Source: Oscillatoria sp. FACHB-1407
GTDB lineage: Bacteria; Cyanobacteriota; Cyanobacteriia; Elainellales; Elainellaceae
Length of the DNA stretch: 64,000 nucleotides
NCBI RefSeq assembly: GCF_014697545.1
Contig: NZ_JACJSA010000004.1
Span: 124,001 to 188,000, forward strand
Direction of reading: 5' to 3'
Part shown: piece after piece, positions 28,439 through 38,073 of the stretch
How the letters are laid out: every line of letters starts with the position of its first letter
Position numbering within the stretch: position 1 is the first letter of the stretch
The notes under the pieces: generated by a model
Databases searched by the model: none
The model's input: the letters and a program-made list of their open reading frames with translations, nothing else
Told to the model about the DNA's origin: nothing
Position numbers and translations under genes: made by a program

Positions 28439-31096
28439 TTACAACCAGTTGCCAATTAAGACGTAGGGTGCCCAGTAAATCGGGTGCCTGTAGTTAGGGT
28501 CACGTAATAGTGCGAGTTGTGCTCGTTGCAGAGCCTCCGCTTTGGAAACCGTTGTATCTGCTAACTCTTGGTAAAACTGGCTAATAAAGCGAGCAGCAGA
28601 TTCGTCGTTCAAAACCCATAGGGATGCCAGGGTGCTACGGGCACCTGCTTGAACAGCGATTCCAGCTAAGCCTAAAGTGGCACGAGTATCACCTGCTGCG
28701 GTTTCACAAGCACTCAAGACTAACAACTCAATGGGGTTGGAGCGTGTGTCATCGCTGTTTCGTAGCAGACTACTCAGTTCATTCACATTGATCGGTCGAT
28801 CCCACGCCAAAATGAATGTTTCATCAGCCTTGGAGCTAAATTGCCCATGCGTTGCTAGATGAACAATGGGAAACGGCAATGCATCAATTTGGGTCTGTAG
28901 GGCTGAACTGGTAAAGGCTTCATTCAACAAAATCTGGCTGGGCAATTTGGCTTTAATTTCATTCAGCTCATTCTCGACATTGACGAGCGCACTAAACCCA
29001 GAGCGTTCCTGGGTCAATCCGGCAGCCAATACTTCTAGCTGGTTCTGACTAAGGGGTTGAGGGTTGAGGAGTTGTAATCCGGGTGCTAAAGCCAGGCTGT
29101 ATTGCTCAATCAAATAGCGATCGCCATCATAAAGCGTTGCCATGGGAATATTTCGCAGTGCGCCATCGAGCACAAACACCAAGGTTTTAGAGGCATGGGT
29201 CGCCAGTTCAGTTTCCAGGGGACGAATCAACCAGTCATACAGGCGTTGTCCTAACTGTTGTCCTTGTTGGCTGGTCAGAGGTCGGGCTAACTGTTGCTGC
29301 AATTGGGCAACGGCTTGTTCAATCTCGGCTTGTGAAACAGATGCTGTATATTGACGAATCGGTTGCTGTGGCAGGCTTAGCAACACTTCCAGGCGATCGC
29401 TCAAAACGATGGGATAGATAACAGCCGTGTCGGTCTGATCAATCTGATCAATCGCAACTCGCTGACCATCCAGGCAAGCCGCTCGAAAGAAATTATCTAA
29501 CTCGGCTAATTGGAGCGACTCGATCACCTGACGCGCTTCTTGTAGGTTGGCTTGAGTTGGCTCCTGCTGGGAGTTGGGCGATCGCTGCAACAGCAAATCC
29601 ACCAATTCTCGGTAAACAGGTTCGACGCTGTCTCGAAAGGAGAATTGCAGATCAGAACTGGTAGCAATCAAATCTCGGCGAATCGATTGAAGTGTATCAA
29701 ATGCCGCTCGATAGGCTTTAAGTGCTTCTGATGGTTGTTGCTGCGCTTTCAACAATCGTCCTAATTGCCATTGCCACTGGTAAGCCACATCCGCTGCATT
29801 GACCGATTGTGCCATGAGCAGGGCTTGCTCGGTCAGGGTTTGAGCCTCTTGCCATTGGCGTGTGGTTTCGTAAACGTGTCCCAACTGCCCCAACGCATAA
29901 GCCTCTGCTCGTGAGTCGTTGAGTTGTTTAGCGTGCTGAATCGCGATCACCAAAATCTGTGCCGCTTTAGAATAGAGAGTTGTTGCATCGGGTTGTTCGC
30001 GTTGGGCGATCGCCACAACCTGTTGGGCTGCATTAATCCGGGCATAGATGGTGTCGCGACTAGGCGACAGGGCGTCGAGTTGGGTTTCAATATTGGGCAG
30101 TAAAGCTTGAGCCTGTGACCATTGCTCAGTTGTGATCAACAGGTGAAGTTGATTGAGTTGGGCTTGCACACGAGTCAGGGCTGGAGCCGACGGAGTGGCT
30201 GCCCGTTGATAGAAGGTCAGGGCAGCGGCTAACTCTTCTTGGGCTTGAGCGATGTTACCTAAACTCAGTAAAGCTGTGCTCTGCAATGGCGGCAGGTTCA
30301 ACTGCTCAGCGATCGCCAGACTCTGCTCTAGCTGTTGGCGAGCCTGATCCAGATCGCCGACCGTGCGTAGTATCTCTGCTAAGGTTTGTAGCCCGATCGC
30401 TTTGAGTTCAGAATCTGGCTGTTGTTGCAGCGATCGCTCCACCTCACTCAGCGTGCGTCGGGCTTGCAGATACAACCCCAAACTTTGCTGCGCCTGTGCC
30501 TGGTTGATTAGACTCCCAATGTATCGCTGGGAATCATTGGCGGCGGCATAGAGAGTTGTTGCTCGTTGCCACGAGGTTAAGGCGTCCTCAATCTGTCCCT
30601 GAGCAAATTGCAGGCTACCCTGCGTATTCCAGGCTTGAGCCAAAATCAGCCGATGTTGGGGATTCGACGAAATCTGCTGGTTTTGCAGCAGAGCCATACT
30701 CGTGGCGATCGCGGCTTGTGCCTCAGCCCATGCCCCCAACTGTTGGTGCGCCAGGGCTAAATAACTAGAAGCCAAGGCTTGCTGCACGTCGTTGCCTTGC
30801 TCCTGATAGGCGATCGCCGCTTGTTCCCATGCCTCGACTGCTTGGGCAAACCGTCCATTCTGATAAGCATCTCTGCCCTGTTGTATCGAGTTTTCGGGAG
30901 CGATCGCTACTGCTGTGGGAATGGAATTCCCCTCAGATGAGGATATCTGCGATCGTCCCTCGGTTCCATTAGCGAGGCTATCTGGAATAGTAAAGGAGGT
31001 TGCACGTCCCATGACCAGCAACAACGACAAGCTCACTCCAATTAGGGTCCATGCGATGAACCCAAGCAATTGAAGCAAGATACGACTTTGTTTCAT
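28439..31096 (-). CDS. TPR-CHAT caspase-like protein
   Basis: 885 residues. An N-terminal hydrophobic segment (about 10-30, LLGFIAWTLIGVSLSLLL) is a signal anchor, so the rest is probably periplasmic or surface-facing. About ten tetratricopeptide repeats span 70-480 (AVEAWEQAAIAYQEQG, ALTSWQRATTLYAAAND and others). A CHAT domain fills about 580-885, with catalytic His750 (HLATHGQF) and Cys797 (LSACETAAG), followed by GLAGIAVQAGARSTLASLW. CHAT domains are caspase/separase-like peptidases. It starts 7 bases after the DUF928 stop, so it is the last gene of the sigma-CHAT operon. Substrate unknown. Confidence 0.94.
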   Translation of the reverse strand: MKQSRILLQLLGFIAWTLIGVSLSLLLVMGRATSFTIPDSLANGTEGRSQISSSEGNSIPTAVAIAPENSIQQGRDAYQNGRFAQAVEAWEQAAIAYQEQGNDVQQALASSYLALAHQQLGAWAEAQAAIATSMALLQNQQISSNPQHRLILAQAWNTQGSLQFAQGQIEDALTSWQRATTLYAAANDSQRYIGSLINQAQAQQSLGLYLQARRTLSEVERSLQQQPDSELKAIGLQTLAEILRTVGDLDQARQQLEQSLAIAEQLNLPPLQSTALLSLGNIAQAQEELAAALTFYQRAATPSAPALTRVQAQLNQLHLLITTEQWSQAQALLPNIETQLDALSPSRDTIYARINAAQQVVAIAQREQPDATTLYSKAAQILVIAIQHAKQLNDSRAEAYALGQLGHVYETTRQWQEAQTLTEQALLMAQSVNAADVAYQWQWQLGRLLKAQQQPSEALKAYRAAFDTLQSIRRDLIATSSDLQFSFRDSVEPVYRELVDLLLQRSPNSQQEPTQANLQEARQVIESLQLAELDNFFRAACLDGQRVAIDQIDQTDTAVIYPIVLSDRLEVLLSLPQQPIRQYTASVSQAEIEQAVAQLQQQLARPLTSQQGQQLGQRLYDWLIRPLETELATHASKTLVFVLDGALRNIPMATLYDGDRYLIEQYSLALAPGLQLLNPQPLSQNQLEVLAAGLTQERSGFSALVNVENELNEIKAKLPSQILLNEAFTSSALQTQIDALPFPIVHLATHGQFSSKADETFILAWDRPINVNELSSLLRNSDDTRSNPIELLVLSACETAAGDTRATLGLAGIAVQAGARSTLASLWVLNDESAARFISQFYQELADTTVSKAEALQRAQLALLRDPNYRHPIYWAPYVLIGNWL

Positions 31097-31103
31097 TCAA
31101 GAC

Positions 31104-31898
31104 TTATTGCGGGGGACGGGGCAGGCAGCAGCTTGTTAACGGTTGAGCCGCTAACGGCTCCAGATTACCCTGACGCAACAACTCAGTCCAGCTTGTGGTG
31201 AATTGCGGTTGATTAGCTGCGGTCGAACGTAGCATTGCCAACGTGTTGAACGCATCATACCAAATGCCCTGAGCCGCATATAGATTGGCTCGTTGTAGGG
31301 GCGTTGCAGAGGTTAACTGAGTCTGCTGAGTGGGGCTAAGTGCCACCCGTTGAAGAGTGCCACTGACTGAAACAGAGGCAAACGGACGAGCCGGATCGCA
31401 AAAAACAGCCAGAGTCCATTGATAAGACTGGTTAACTTCTAAGGCATTAGCAGTCGTGGGAATCGCGATCGCCATCAAGCCAGATGCCGTATTCGGAGAG
31501 GTAAAGCGGGTGCTGTAAACATCGCGATCGCGACTATCTTGGACGGTCAATTCAACCTCTGTATTAGTCGTGAGGGGATGGGGCAGATAAAACCAAAGCG
31601 TGGGATGAGCAGAGGTCGTCAATCCCCAAACTTTGCCATTTGTGATGGGTACGACAGCCGTTAGAGATTCGTAGTTGCGGCAGGGGCCTCGACTGGCTCC
31701 TCCTCGTTGTCGTCCATCGGGGTTGCCAAAATCCGGTGGGGTAGGGGCATTAAAGATCAGTCGGGTGGGATGGGTGGATCTCGTGGAGGGAGTGGATTGA
31801 GACCACACGGGTTGAGCAGCCATTCCGAGACTAAGACTCATGGTGGTGAGGGCCCAAACTGCGGCGGTGAGTCGGTGAAATAACCGGGGGGACGGCAT
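31104..31898 (-). CDS. DUF928 family exported protein
   Basis: 264 residues. A signal peptide ends near AAQPVWSQ. The family core includes GGASRGPC, ESLTAVVP, GLTTSAHPTLWFYLP and the DRDVYSTRF and VNQSYQW.LAVFCDP motifs. DUF928 proteins are cyanobacterial, of unknown function, and in my recollection are usually next to CHAT-TPR and CHASE2 genes, as here. GGAG lies upstream of the start. Probable periplasmic partner of the TPR-CHAT protein (inference). Confidence 0.9.
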   Translation of the reverse strand: MPSPRLFHRLTAAVWALTTMSLSLGMAAQPVWSQSTPSTRSTHPTRLIFNAPTPPDFGNPDGRQRGGASRGPCRNYESLTAVVPITNGKVWGLTTSAHPTLWFYLPHPLTTNTEVELTVQDSRDRDVYSTRFTSPNTASGLMAIAIPTTANALEVNQSYQWTLAVFCDPARPFASVSVSGTLQRVALSPTQQTQLTSATPLQRANLYAAQGIWYDAFNTLAMLRSTAANQPQFTTSWTELLRQGNLEPLAAQPLTSCCLPRPPQ

Positions 31899-32014
31899 AA
31901 ATTCGCTCCGAACAATTAAAAAGGGGGCTAATGAACTTCACATTTAACTACACCCTCTGGTTCAAACTTTCGTATTCATCGAAAAGTTTTTGATTCCGGC
32001 AAAATACTAAAACA

Positions 32015-32773
32015 TCACAGTTCATCGATCGCGTCTGGATCAATCCCCAGCGATCGCAACCGTTCAGCCAACCTTTCTGCTCGTCGCTGTGCTTGTTCTG
32101 CTTCTGTTGGAATCCAGTTGCCCTCCGCATCATACCAGCGCAACCATTGGCGAGTAATACCGCGTTGCTCACCCTGCCACAGCCCTAAACCAATCTTGAG
32201 GCTGGGCATCCAGATTCGAGGCTCTGACAAATCGAGTGCTTCATACTGTCCAGAGACCAGCGTAAAGACTTGCAGTTCGTCGGTATAGCGGTTGAACACC
32301 ACATAATAAGGCACTCGCAGGATCTGCTCATAGACTTGCCATTTGGTGGGTGGACGGGAATCCGTTTCTCGTTCAGTTCTGCCTAAATCTTCAGCTTCTG
32401 TACCCGGTGAAAGCAGTTCCACAACTACGCTGGGACTGACCCCCTCTTGCCACATGACATAGCTGAGGCGCAAATCTTGCTGATCATACAACCGAGGCAC
32501 ACCCACGACAGCAAACCAGTCGGGACGCTTGTGCCATAGAGGATGGCGCACGTCATAGTAAATGTTTAAGTCTCCAGCAGTAAAAATCTGGTCAGCCGCA
32601 TAGTCACTCAGCCGAAACGTCGCACTAAGGAGTTGGGGTTGGAGATAGTGATATTCGTCAGGCAAACCAGGTTCATTAGGATCTTCACTCGGAAGATCAT
32701 ACATGGTCGGTAGTGTTTCTCGTGGCGATCGCGGTGGATCAGTTTGCTCAACGTAGGGTTTTGCCGAAAACAT
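32015..32773 (-). CDS. Uma2 family (DUF820) PD-(D/E)XK nuclease-like protein
   Basis: 252 residues. Core with PDEYHYLQPQLLSATFRLSDY, IYYDVRHPLWHKRPDWFAVVGVPR and SPSVVVELLSPGTEAEDLG, which supplies the acidic residues of the PD-(D/E)XK fold (D in KRPDWF, E in VVELLSP). The C-terminal region (EAEQAQRRAERLAERLRSLG) is a short coiled coil typical of cyanobacterial Uma2 proteins. These proteins are numerous in cyanobacteria and none has a well-established role. It sits inside the sigma-CHAT run with gaps of about 50 and 116 bases, so it may be an insertion. Confidence 0.9.
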   Translation of the reverse strand: MFSAKPYVEQTDPPRSPRETLPTMYDLPSEDPNEPGLPDEYHYLQPQLLSATFRLSDYAADQIFTAGDLNIYYDVRHPLWHKRPDWFAVVGVPRLYDQQDLRLSYVMWQEGVSPSVVVELLSPGTEAEDLGRTERETDSRPPTKWQVYEQILRVPYYVVFNRYTDELQVFTLVSGQYEALDLSEPRIWMPSLKIGLGLWQGEQRGITRQWLRWYDAEGNWIPTEAEQAQRRAERLAERLRSLGIDPDAIDEL

Positions 32774-32824
32774 AGAACTTGCAACACCTTAACCAATTGT
32801 CTCTACTGTATCGCCTTTCCCAAT

Positions 32825-35215
32825 TCATGCTTTAGGTTTGAGGTAATGGGTCACCGCCCCAGTCAGGACAACGGCGATCGCCCCTGGCACGAGAGGAACC
32901 CAAACTCCCTGAACTAGTAACATCAGACTCAGAGCCGTAAGCACCCCCAAGGCAACACCACCCGCTATTAGCTGAGCTAAAGGCGATGCGAGATGTTTCC
33001 TCCAACGAGATAGTCGTCCGTAGATAATGAGACTGCCGCCCACGCCTGCCCATGCCAAAATCCACAGTCCATCCTGCCACCAGGCCCAAGTCGTCAATAT
33101 CGGGCGTTTGTCGAGCACTGCGCTGATCAGCTGGCTAGTCATTTGGGCTTGCAGCATCACCCCCGGAACCCGTTGAGTCGGTCCAGACCCGTAAGGGGTT
33201 AACCAATAATCGCCTGTTCCGGGAGCCGTCACCCCAATCAGGACAATGCGATCGCGAATGGCATCCGGATTCACTTGCCCCGACAGCACATCCGTCAGTG
33301 AGACTTGAGGAGCGATCGCCCCAGGAGAGGAGAGCGAACGGTAATTGAGCAAAAGCTGGCTGCCCCGTTCATCCAGGGTTTGATAGCCTCCTGCTGGGTC
33401 AACCAGTCGAGGAAAGACCGTCTCACCGAGTTGAAGATTGCCCTCTGGGGTGAATTGAGGTGTGATGCCGGACTGCTGCAAGTACAAGAATGCCAACCGA
33501 GCATTAAAGGCATAGGGCGTGGTGCAGGGCGAATCGGGATCGGGAGTCATAACCACCAGATGACGCCGCAATACCCCATCGGCGTCTTCTAAAAAATCGC
33601 TGAAACCAACTTGATCAGGCACCACTTCTGGAGGGGGAGCCGTTCCGGTGGGGTCATCCACTGGATTGCTGCTCTTGCAAATGGCAACGAGACGATCGCG
33701 GCGCAACCGCTCTGCCAAACCAGGCTCGTCAGAACTCACCGAAAAATCGCGGTATACATCCAGACCAATCACAGAGGCTTCATACCGTTCCAGCGTCTCT
33801 AATAGCTGATTGAGGGCTTGATCCGAGAGAGAGCCGCGCCGCTGTTCGGAGTCCTGGCGTTGAATGTCTGCTTCACTAATGGTGACGATCAGAAACCGGG
33901 AGTCGGGCGGTTCAGTTGGTCTGAGTCGTAGCAACTGATCAAAGGCTGCTAATTCCAACGGTTGCAGCAAACCTAGCGATCGCACCCCAATCACCAAAGC
34001 GGTGGTAATGGTACTGGTGAGCACCGTCTGCACCAGATTTTGCCAACGCGGAGCACGACCCGTAGAAACCTTACGCGGAAATAAGCGAGAGGTTGATCGC
34101 ACAGGCTGTTTAGGAGCTTCACCCTGCCACTCCTGCCAGGTTTGCGGTAATTCGGCTGGATTTTGACAAATCACGGGCAACCAGGTAGCGCAGGGAAACT
34201 CGCTTTCCAATCCCTGGAGTCGTTCACGGGCTTGCCGCACTGCCAGATAAAGGGATTCTCCCGCTGAAAAGGCAATGAGAAAATGCTTCAAAAACTCCTG
34301 GGCGACCCGATCGGGAACAGGTTCTCGCATGACAATCACCTGTGGAATGTGCAGATCTGCTAAATCCCACGCGAGTCCTAAGCCATCGCAGGAGTTAAAC
34401 ACGGCTAGCCTCAAGCCACCGGCGATCGCCTGCTTTAAGCCATAGCGCAACTGTTCCAGCGTCAGGCTATCCGTGGGGTTAATTTGAATCTGCCCATGCT
34501 CTCCACTCGAACTGTGCCCCGCAAAAAAGAGGATGTCCCACCCCGGTTCCCACAATTGCTGGTTGAGGGCGTCCCGATCGGGTTCCACCAAAAAGTGCAG
34601 GTCGGTATTGGGCAATTGTTCTAGTAACTGGCGATCGCGGTTCACCTGAATGCCGCGTGAATCGCCTAAAATCGCCAAAATTTTGACGCGAGAGCGGGAT
34701 GTAGGGGCCACCGTTTTGACGGAGCGGGTATAGTCAGGCAGACTGAGAGCCAGTTCTGCTTTAGGGTAGTCTTCAAAAAATTGCCATTGAAACCAGGGCA
34801 GTCGCAGCAATTGACGATTTTCAGCGGTAATGATGCAGCGGATATCGTTTGCGGGATTAAGCTGAGTCCGAAGTTGTCGCTCTAACGGCAAAAAAGAAGG
34901 AGCCGTCAGCCAGGTATTCAGACATTGGTGCAAGTCCTGACAAATCTGATGAAATTCCCCCTCCGAAATATGAGTGATGTCGTCTTCGTCGATTTCAATG
35001 TCAAAGGATGGGTTTCGCCAACCCTTGTAGGCGTACAACGCGGTATAAAGCTGTTGCCAATGGGCATAGAGCGTTCCAAGTTGGGGCAATGCCGGTAAGC
35101 TGCCCGTGAACTGCATCGGGGCAAACCCATCCGATCGCCACAGTTGAGCAACGACCATGGGACAACCCTTCTGCCAGTCGCCACTGCCTAAATTCAGTAC
35201 CAGTAGCTCAGCCAC
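32825..35215 (-). CDS. CHAT-CHASE2 membrane sensor protein
   Basis: 796 residues from GTG 35215 with GGGGG upstream, 13 bases after the DUF1822 stop. The N-terminal half is a CHAT domain with His234 (FFAGHSSSGEHG) and Cys276 (FNSCDGLG). A transmembrane helix at about 397-418 leads into a CHASE2 extracytoplasmic sensor (FLIVTISEADIQRQ, ASVIGLDVYRDF, VLIGVTAPGTGDYW.TPYG). Three C-terminal transmembrane helices (about 710-790) close the protein, with no kinase or cyclase after them. So the only output module is the N-terminal CHAT domain, expected to be cytoplasmic. The signal sensed by CHASE2 is unknown. Confidence 0.95.
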   Translation of the reverse strand: MAELLVLNLGSGDWQKGCPMVVAQLWRSDGFAPMQFTGSLPALPQLGTLYAHWQQLYTALYAYKGWRNPSFDIEIDEDDITHISEGEFHQICQDLHQCLNTWLTAPSFLPLERQLRTQLNPANDIRCIITAENRQLLRLPWFQWQFFEDYPKAELALSLPDYTRSVKTVAPTSRSRVKILAILGDSRGIQVNRDRQLLEQLPNTDLHFLVEPDRDALNQQLWEPGWDILFFAGHSSSGEHGQIQINPTDSLTLEQLRYGLKQAIAGGLRLAVFNSCDGLGLAWDLADLHIPQVIVMREPVPDRVAQEFLKHFLIAFSAGESLYLAVRQARERLQGLESEFPCATWLPVICQNPAELPQTWQEWQGEAPKQPVRSTSRLFPRKVSTGRAPRWQNLVQTVLTSTITTALVIGVRSLGLLQPLELAAFDQLLRLRPTEPPDSRFLIVTISEADIQRQDSEQRRGSLSDQALNQLLETLERYEASVIGLDVYRDFSVSSDEPGLAERLRRDRLVAICKSSNPVDDPTGTAPPPEVVPDQVGFSDFLEDADGVLRRHLVVMTPDPDSPCTTPYAFNARLAFLYLQQSGITPQFTPEGNLQLGETVFPRLVDPAGGYQTLDERGSQLLLNYRSLSSPGAIAPQVSLTDVLSGQVNPDAIRDRIVLIGVTAPGTGDYWLTPYGSGPTQRVPGVMLQAQMTSQLISAVLDKRPILTTWAWWQDGLWILAWAGVGGSLIIYGRLSRWRKHLASPLAQLIAGGVALGVLTALSLMLLVQGVWVPLVPGAIAVVLTGAVTHYLKPKA

Positions 35216-35228
35216 GATCGCCCCCTAC

Positions 35229-36434
35229 TCAACTGACAAAGTCTTCTGAGACAGTGATGCCATCCAGCGATACGGCTAGACGAAATGGCATACCCGGTGG
35301 GCAGCGAAATCGCTTGAGCTGAATTGAGTTATCTTGGTCGCGGGTTTGCACCGATTGCACAACGTCTCCTGTGGTTGAACACAGAGCCAGGGTTAGCTGA
35401 GCCGGTAACACAGGATGAATGGTGGGCAACAATCGCACCCGAATGCTGATTTGTTGCTCAGATTCTGTCTGGAGCATCACCAGCAGCAGAACGGTGGTTT
35501 CTGCGGTGCCAACTCGCAGACACTTGACCCGACGAATTATATCGTCTGCGATCGCCTCGGCTCTAAAGCTAAACTCCAGTTCGGGTTGGGCCGTCAGCAA
35601 CTCCTCAACCGTTTGCCATCCCGTTTCGACCATTGACTGAAACCAGCGGCTCAACTGGGTTACTCGTGATTCTGTGACTCGTGCATCAGGAGCAACCGAA
35701 ACAGAGGATTGCACCGAACTAGCATGACGCTCTCGTTGTTGGCAAAGCTGTTGCAACCGATCAGGTTCACCCAGTAAGGCTCCCCACTCTACAAAGGGCA
35801 CTTCTAGTCGAGGAAGGACAATCACTCCTTCTAGTTGCTGAATCAGTGCCTCAGCCCGTTCCGCTGTCAGTGGGGGCAATGCAGCCACGGGAGCACGAGT
35901 TGGCTCAGACCCTAAATCGTGAACCACCCAAAGTACCTTAATATCTTGAATCAGGTCACTCCCATTCAGGCAATAAGCGCGATCGCTCTCGTCATAAACG
36001 CCTTGTGATTTCAGCATGGCATGGGTTGTGTAGCCCCAGACCTGAAGCAGGCGATCGTCTGGGTTGACCTCGACTGCTAAGTAATAGTCTCCAATCCAAC
36101 TGGGAATATCGATCCACTCCTGCGGCACCCAAAATTCCCGTTTATCCATGGCCTCAGTGGGCACGATGACAAACCGCGTCTCCCCCACGGTGATAACGCT
36201 GCCATTGACCATACTCCAGCATTGCGGATTGTTAGCTGGATCAATGGTTTGGGGCGCATCCTGCCCAAAGGCTTCCTGTAAATAAGATAGAACGGTATGC
36301 AAACTCATTTGATTGCAATAAGCCTGCCAACGGTTCCCTGCTAACTCGATAGATTCGCTCTGCTGCCAGGAAGCAGTATGAATCTCATCCGGAATCTCTA
36401 ACCACAGTGCTGATGTATCAAATAACAGTGTCAT
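35229..36434 (-). CDS. DUF1822 family protein
   Basis: 401 residues, soluble, no signal peptide. Family features: early W..YCNQMSLHTVLSYLQE, GDYYLAVEVNPDDRLLQVWGYTTH, and a C-terminal beta-rich domain from about residue 290 (VLLLVMLQTESEQQISIRVRLLP, LPAQLTLALCSTTGDVVQSVQTRD). Its ATG overlaps the sigma-factor stop (ATGA), with GGGGGAG upstream, so the two are translationally coupled. Coupling suggests a role as regulator or partner of the sigma factor; that is inference. Confidence 0.88.
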   Translation of the reverse strand: MTLLFDTSALWLEIPDEIHTASWQQSESIELAGNRWQAYCNQMSLHTVLSYLQEAFGQDAPQTIDPANNPQCWSMVNGSVITVGETRFVIVPTEAMDKREFWVPQEWIDIPSWIGDYYLAVEVNPDDRLLQVWGYTTHAMLKSQGVYDESDRAYCLNGSDLIQDIKVLWVVHDLGSEPTRAPVAALPPLTAERAEALIQQLEGVIVLPRLEVPFVEWGALLGEPDRLQQLCQQRERHASSVQSSVSVAPDARVTESRVTQLSRWFQSMVETGWQTVEELLTAQPELEFSFRAEAIADDIIRRVKCLRVGTAETTVLLLVMLQTESEQQISIRVRLLPTIHPVLPAQLTLALCSTTGDVVQSVQTRDQDNSIQLKRFRCPPGMPFRLAVSLDGITVSEDFVS

Positions 36435-37636
36435 GCTTCTCCCCCTTCTTTAGAGAAGTGCTCTAGCCACTCCTCCAGCAAAATACTCATCTGCTTGACT
36501 ACGGGCGACGTTAGCGTAATATGCAGTGTCTCCTGACTCCACTTGGCAAGCGATCGCAACAATTTTTCTTGAGCACTGCTCAGTCGGCGAGACACGGTGT
36601 ATTGCTTGATGTCGAGCTGAGCTGCAATTTGTTGTTGCGTTAATTTTTGCCGATAGTATAAATCAAGCAATGCCTTGGTTTCAGAATCTAACGCGTCTAA
36701 AGCTGCCGTTAACATTGTGTTGATTTGCGATCGCTGAGTTTGGCGTTCCTGTAAGCTTTCTTCCAGAATCATTGCAGTCATCGGTGACTCATTTGAGGAG
36801 TCGGGCAAATCATCGAGAATTTCCCCTGATCCAACTTCGTCATATTTGGCGATGTTGAGCGACGTGGTTGTGGGATTGAGGTAGGCGCGAAGGCGTGCAG
36901 CGGAACGTTTTAGCCAGGTTTCGATTAACTCTGGAGTGGCGGTTGGTGCCTCTGCGGGCAGTTGGCGCGATCGCTGTTGGTTGTAAATGGTGGCGATCGC
37001 TTCCCAATCAGATGGTTCCGGGCGAGACAAACGGCGCGAAGTTCCCGCTTCGCGAGGCGCATAACAGGTTTTGAAACAGATCCACGCCAACCGATAACTG
37101 GCAATTTTCTCGGCGGATAGTCCTTCGCTTTCTAGAGCTTCCGTTAACTGTCGCTGGCTCACCTTCCGCAACAATCCCCAATCGGTGCGGCTACTCATCT
37201 CTTGCCCCTGCCGCAATCCATCTCGAATCGTATTGCTAAAGCTAATGTTGGCGTAGGTCTTGAGACTGGCTCCCTGAGCCGGACTGTATCCCCTCAACAG
37301 ATTGGGCAAGTCGGCGATCGCCATTTGGAAACAATCTGACAGTGTGTAGGGCAAATTCACACGATTCGCCACGATTTTGTGGGCTGCCCAATAACAGGTT
37401 TCTTGCAAATAAGCCGATAAATGCCCCTGAGCCAAGCCGTTAGCCTGAGCGCACCACTGCTCATACCAATATCGCACCCAAAAAAAATCGAGCGTCTCTG
37501 AAGCGTTATCCGCCTGTTGCAAGCGGTTCTTAAAGCTGCGTTGCAGTTTCGCATCCGTGACCCAACGACTAAAGCGATCGTCCGTCAGTTGGGCGAAGGT
37601 TGAGAATAGGTCAAGTAGGGTTTTTCGCGGCTGCAT
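36431..37636 (-). CDS. Sigma-70 family RNA polymerase sigma factor
   Basis: 401 residues. A sigma-2-like region at about 95-155 includes SLKTYANISFSNTIRDGLRQ. A long variable middle follows. Region 4 at about 318-375 has the helix-turn-helix QKLTQQQIAAQLDIKQYTVSRRL. It is longer than an ECF sigma (about 190) and lacks region 1.1, as in cyanobacterial alternative sigma factors of uncertain group. First gene of the run that continues through DUF1822, CHAT-CHASE2 and beyond. A heptamer array (37703-37860) lies upstream. Confidence 0.9.
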   Translation of the reverse strand: MQPRKTLLDLFSTFAQLTDDRFSRWVTDAKLQRSFKNRLQQADNASETLDFFWVRYWYEQWCAQANGLAQGHLSAYLQETCYWAAHKIVANRVNLPYTLSDCFQMAIADLPNLLRGYSPAQGASLKTYANISFSNTIRDGLRQGQEMSSRTDWGLLRKVSQRQLTEALESEGLSAEKIASYRLAWICFKTCYAPREAGTSRRLSRPEPSDWEAIATIYNQQRSRQLPAEAPTATPELIETWLKRSAARLRAYLNPTTTSLNIAKYDEVGSGEILDDLPDSSNESPMTAMILEESLQERQTQRSQINTMLTAALDALDSETKALLDLYYRQKLTQQQIAAQLDIKQYTVSRRLSSAQEKLLRSLAKWSQETLHITLTSPVVKQMSILLEEWLEHFSKEGGEA

Positions 37637-37702
37637 TCCAAAAAGGGGTAGGAGTTATAGCAATCCTATTTGATTTGTGAAAAAGCATAGTGGCATGGTG
37701 AT

Positions 37703-37860
37703 AGGTCAATGGTCAATGGTTGATGGTCAATGGTCAATGGTCAATGGTCAATGGTTGATGGTTGATGGTCAATGGTTGATGGTTGATGGTTGATGGTTGA
37801 TGGTCAATGGTCAATGGTTGATGGTTGATGGTCAATGGTCAATGGTCAATGGTTGATAGT
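37703..37860. repeat. TCAATGG/TTGATGG heptamer array
   Basis: About 22 seven-base words in a single orientation, upstream of the sigma-factor gene and between it and the divergent DUF4331 remnant. Reverse complement of the CCATTGA/CCATCAA words found elsewhere. Confidence 0.9.
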
Positions 37861-38073
37861 CATTTGCGTCTAACACGCTCTTAACCCCTGACCCTTAGCC
37901 TCCTGATCCTGAAAAGATCGCTAACCCGTCCTCTCAGGGTATATCAAATTCATTCGTCGCTCATAAAATTACACCGCAGGCATTGCTCATAAAATTACAC
38001 CGCAAGAAATAGATAGTTACAGGATGACTGCTTTTGGAGAATAGACCTGTAAGCAGCGTTAGGGTTATTTGCA

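Noticed and set aside
37703-37860. Heptamer array as sigma-factor promoter operator
   Set aside because: The same words occur at unrelated places, so a specific operator role has no support.
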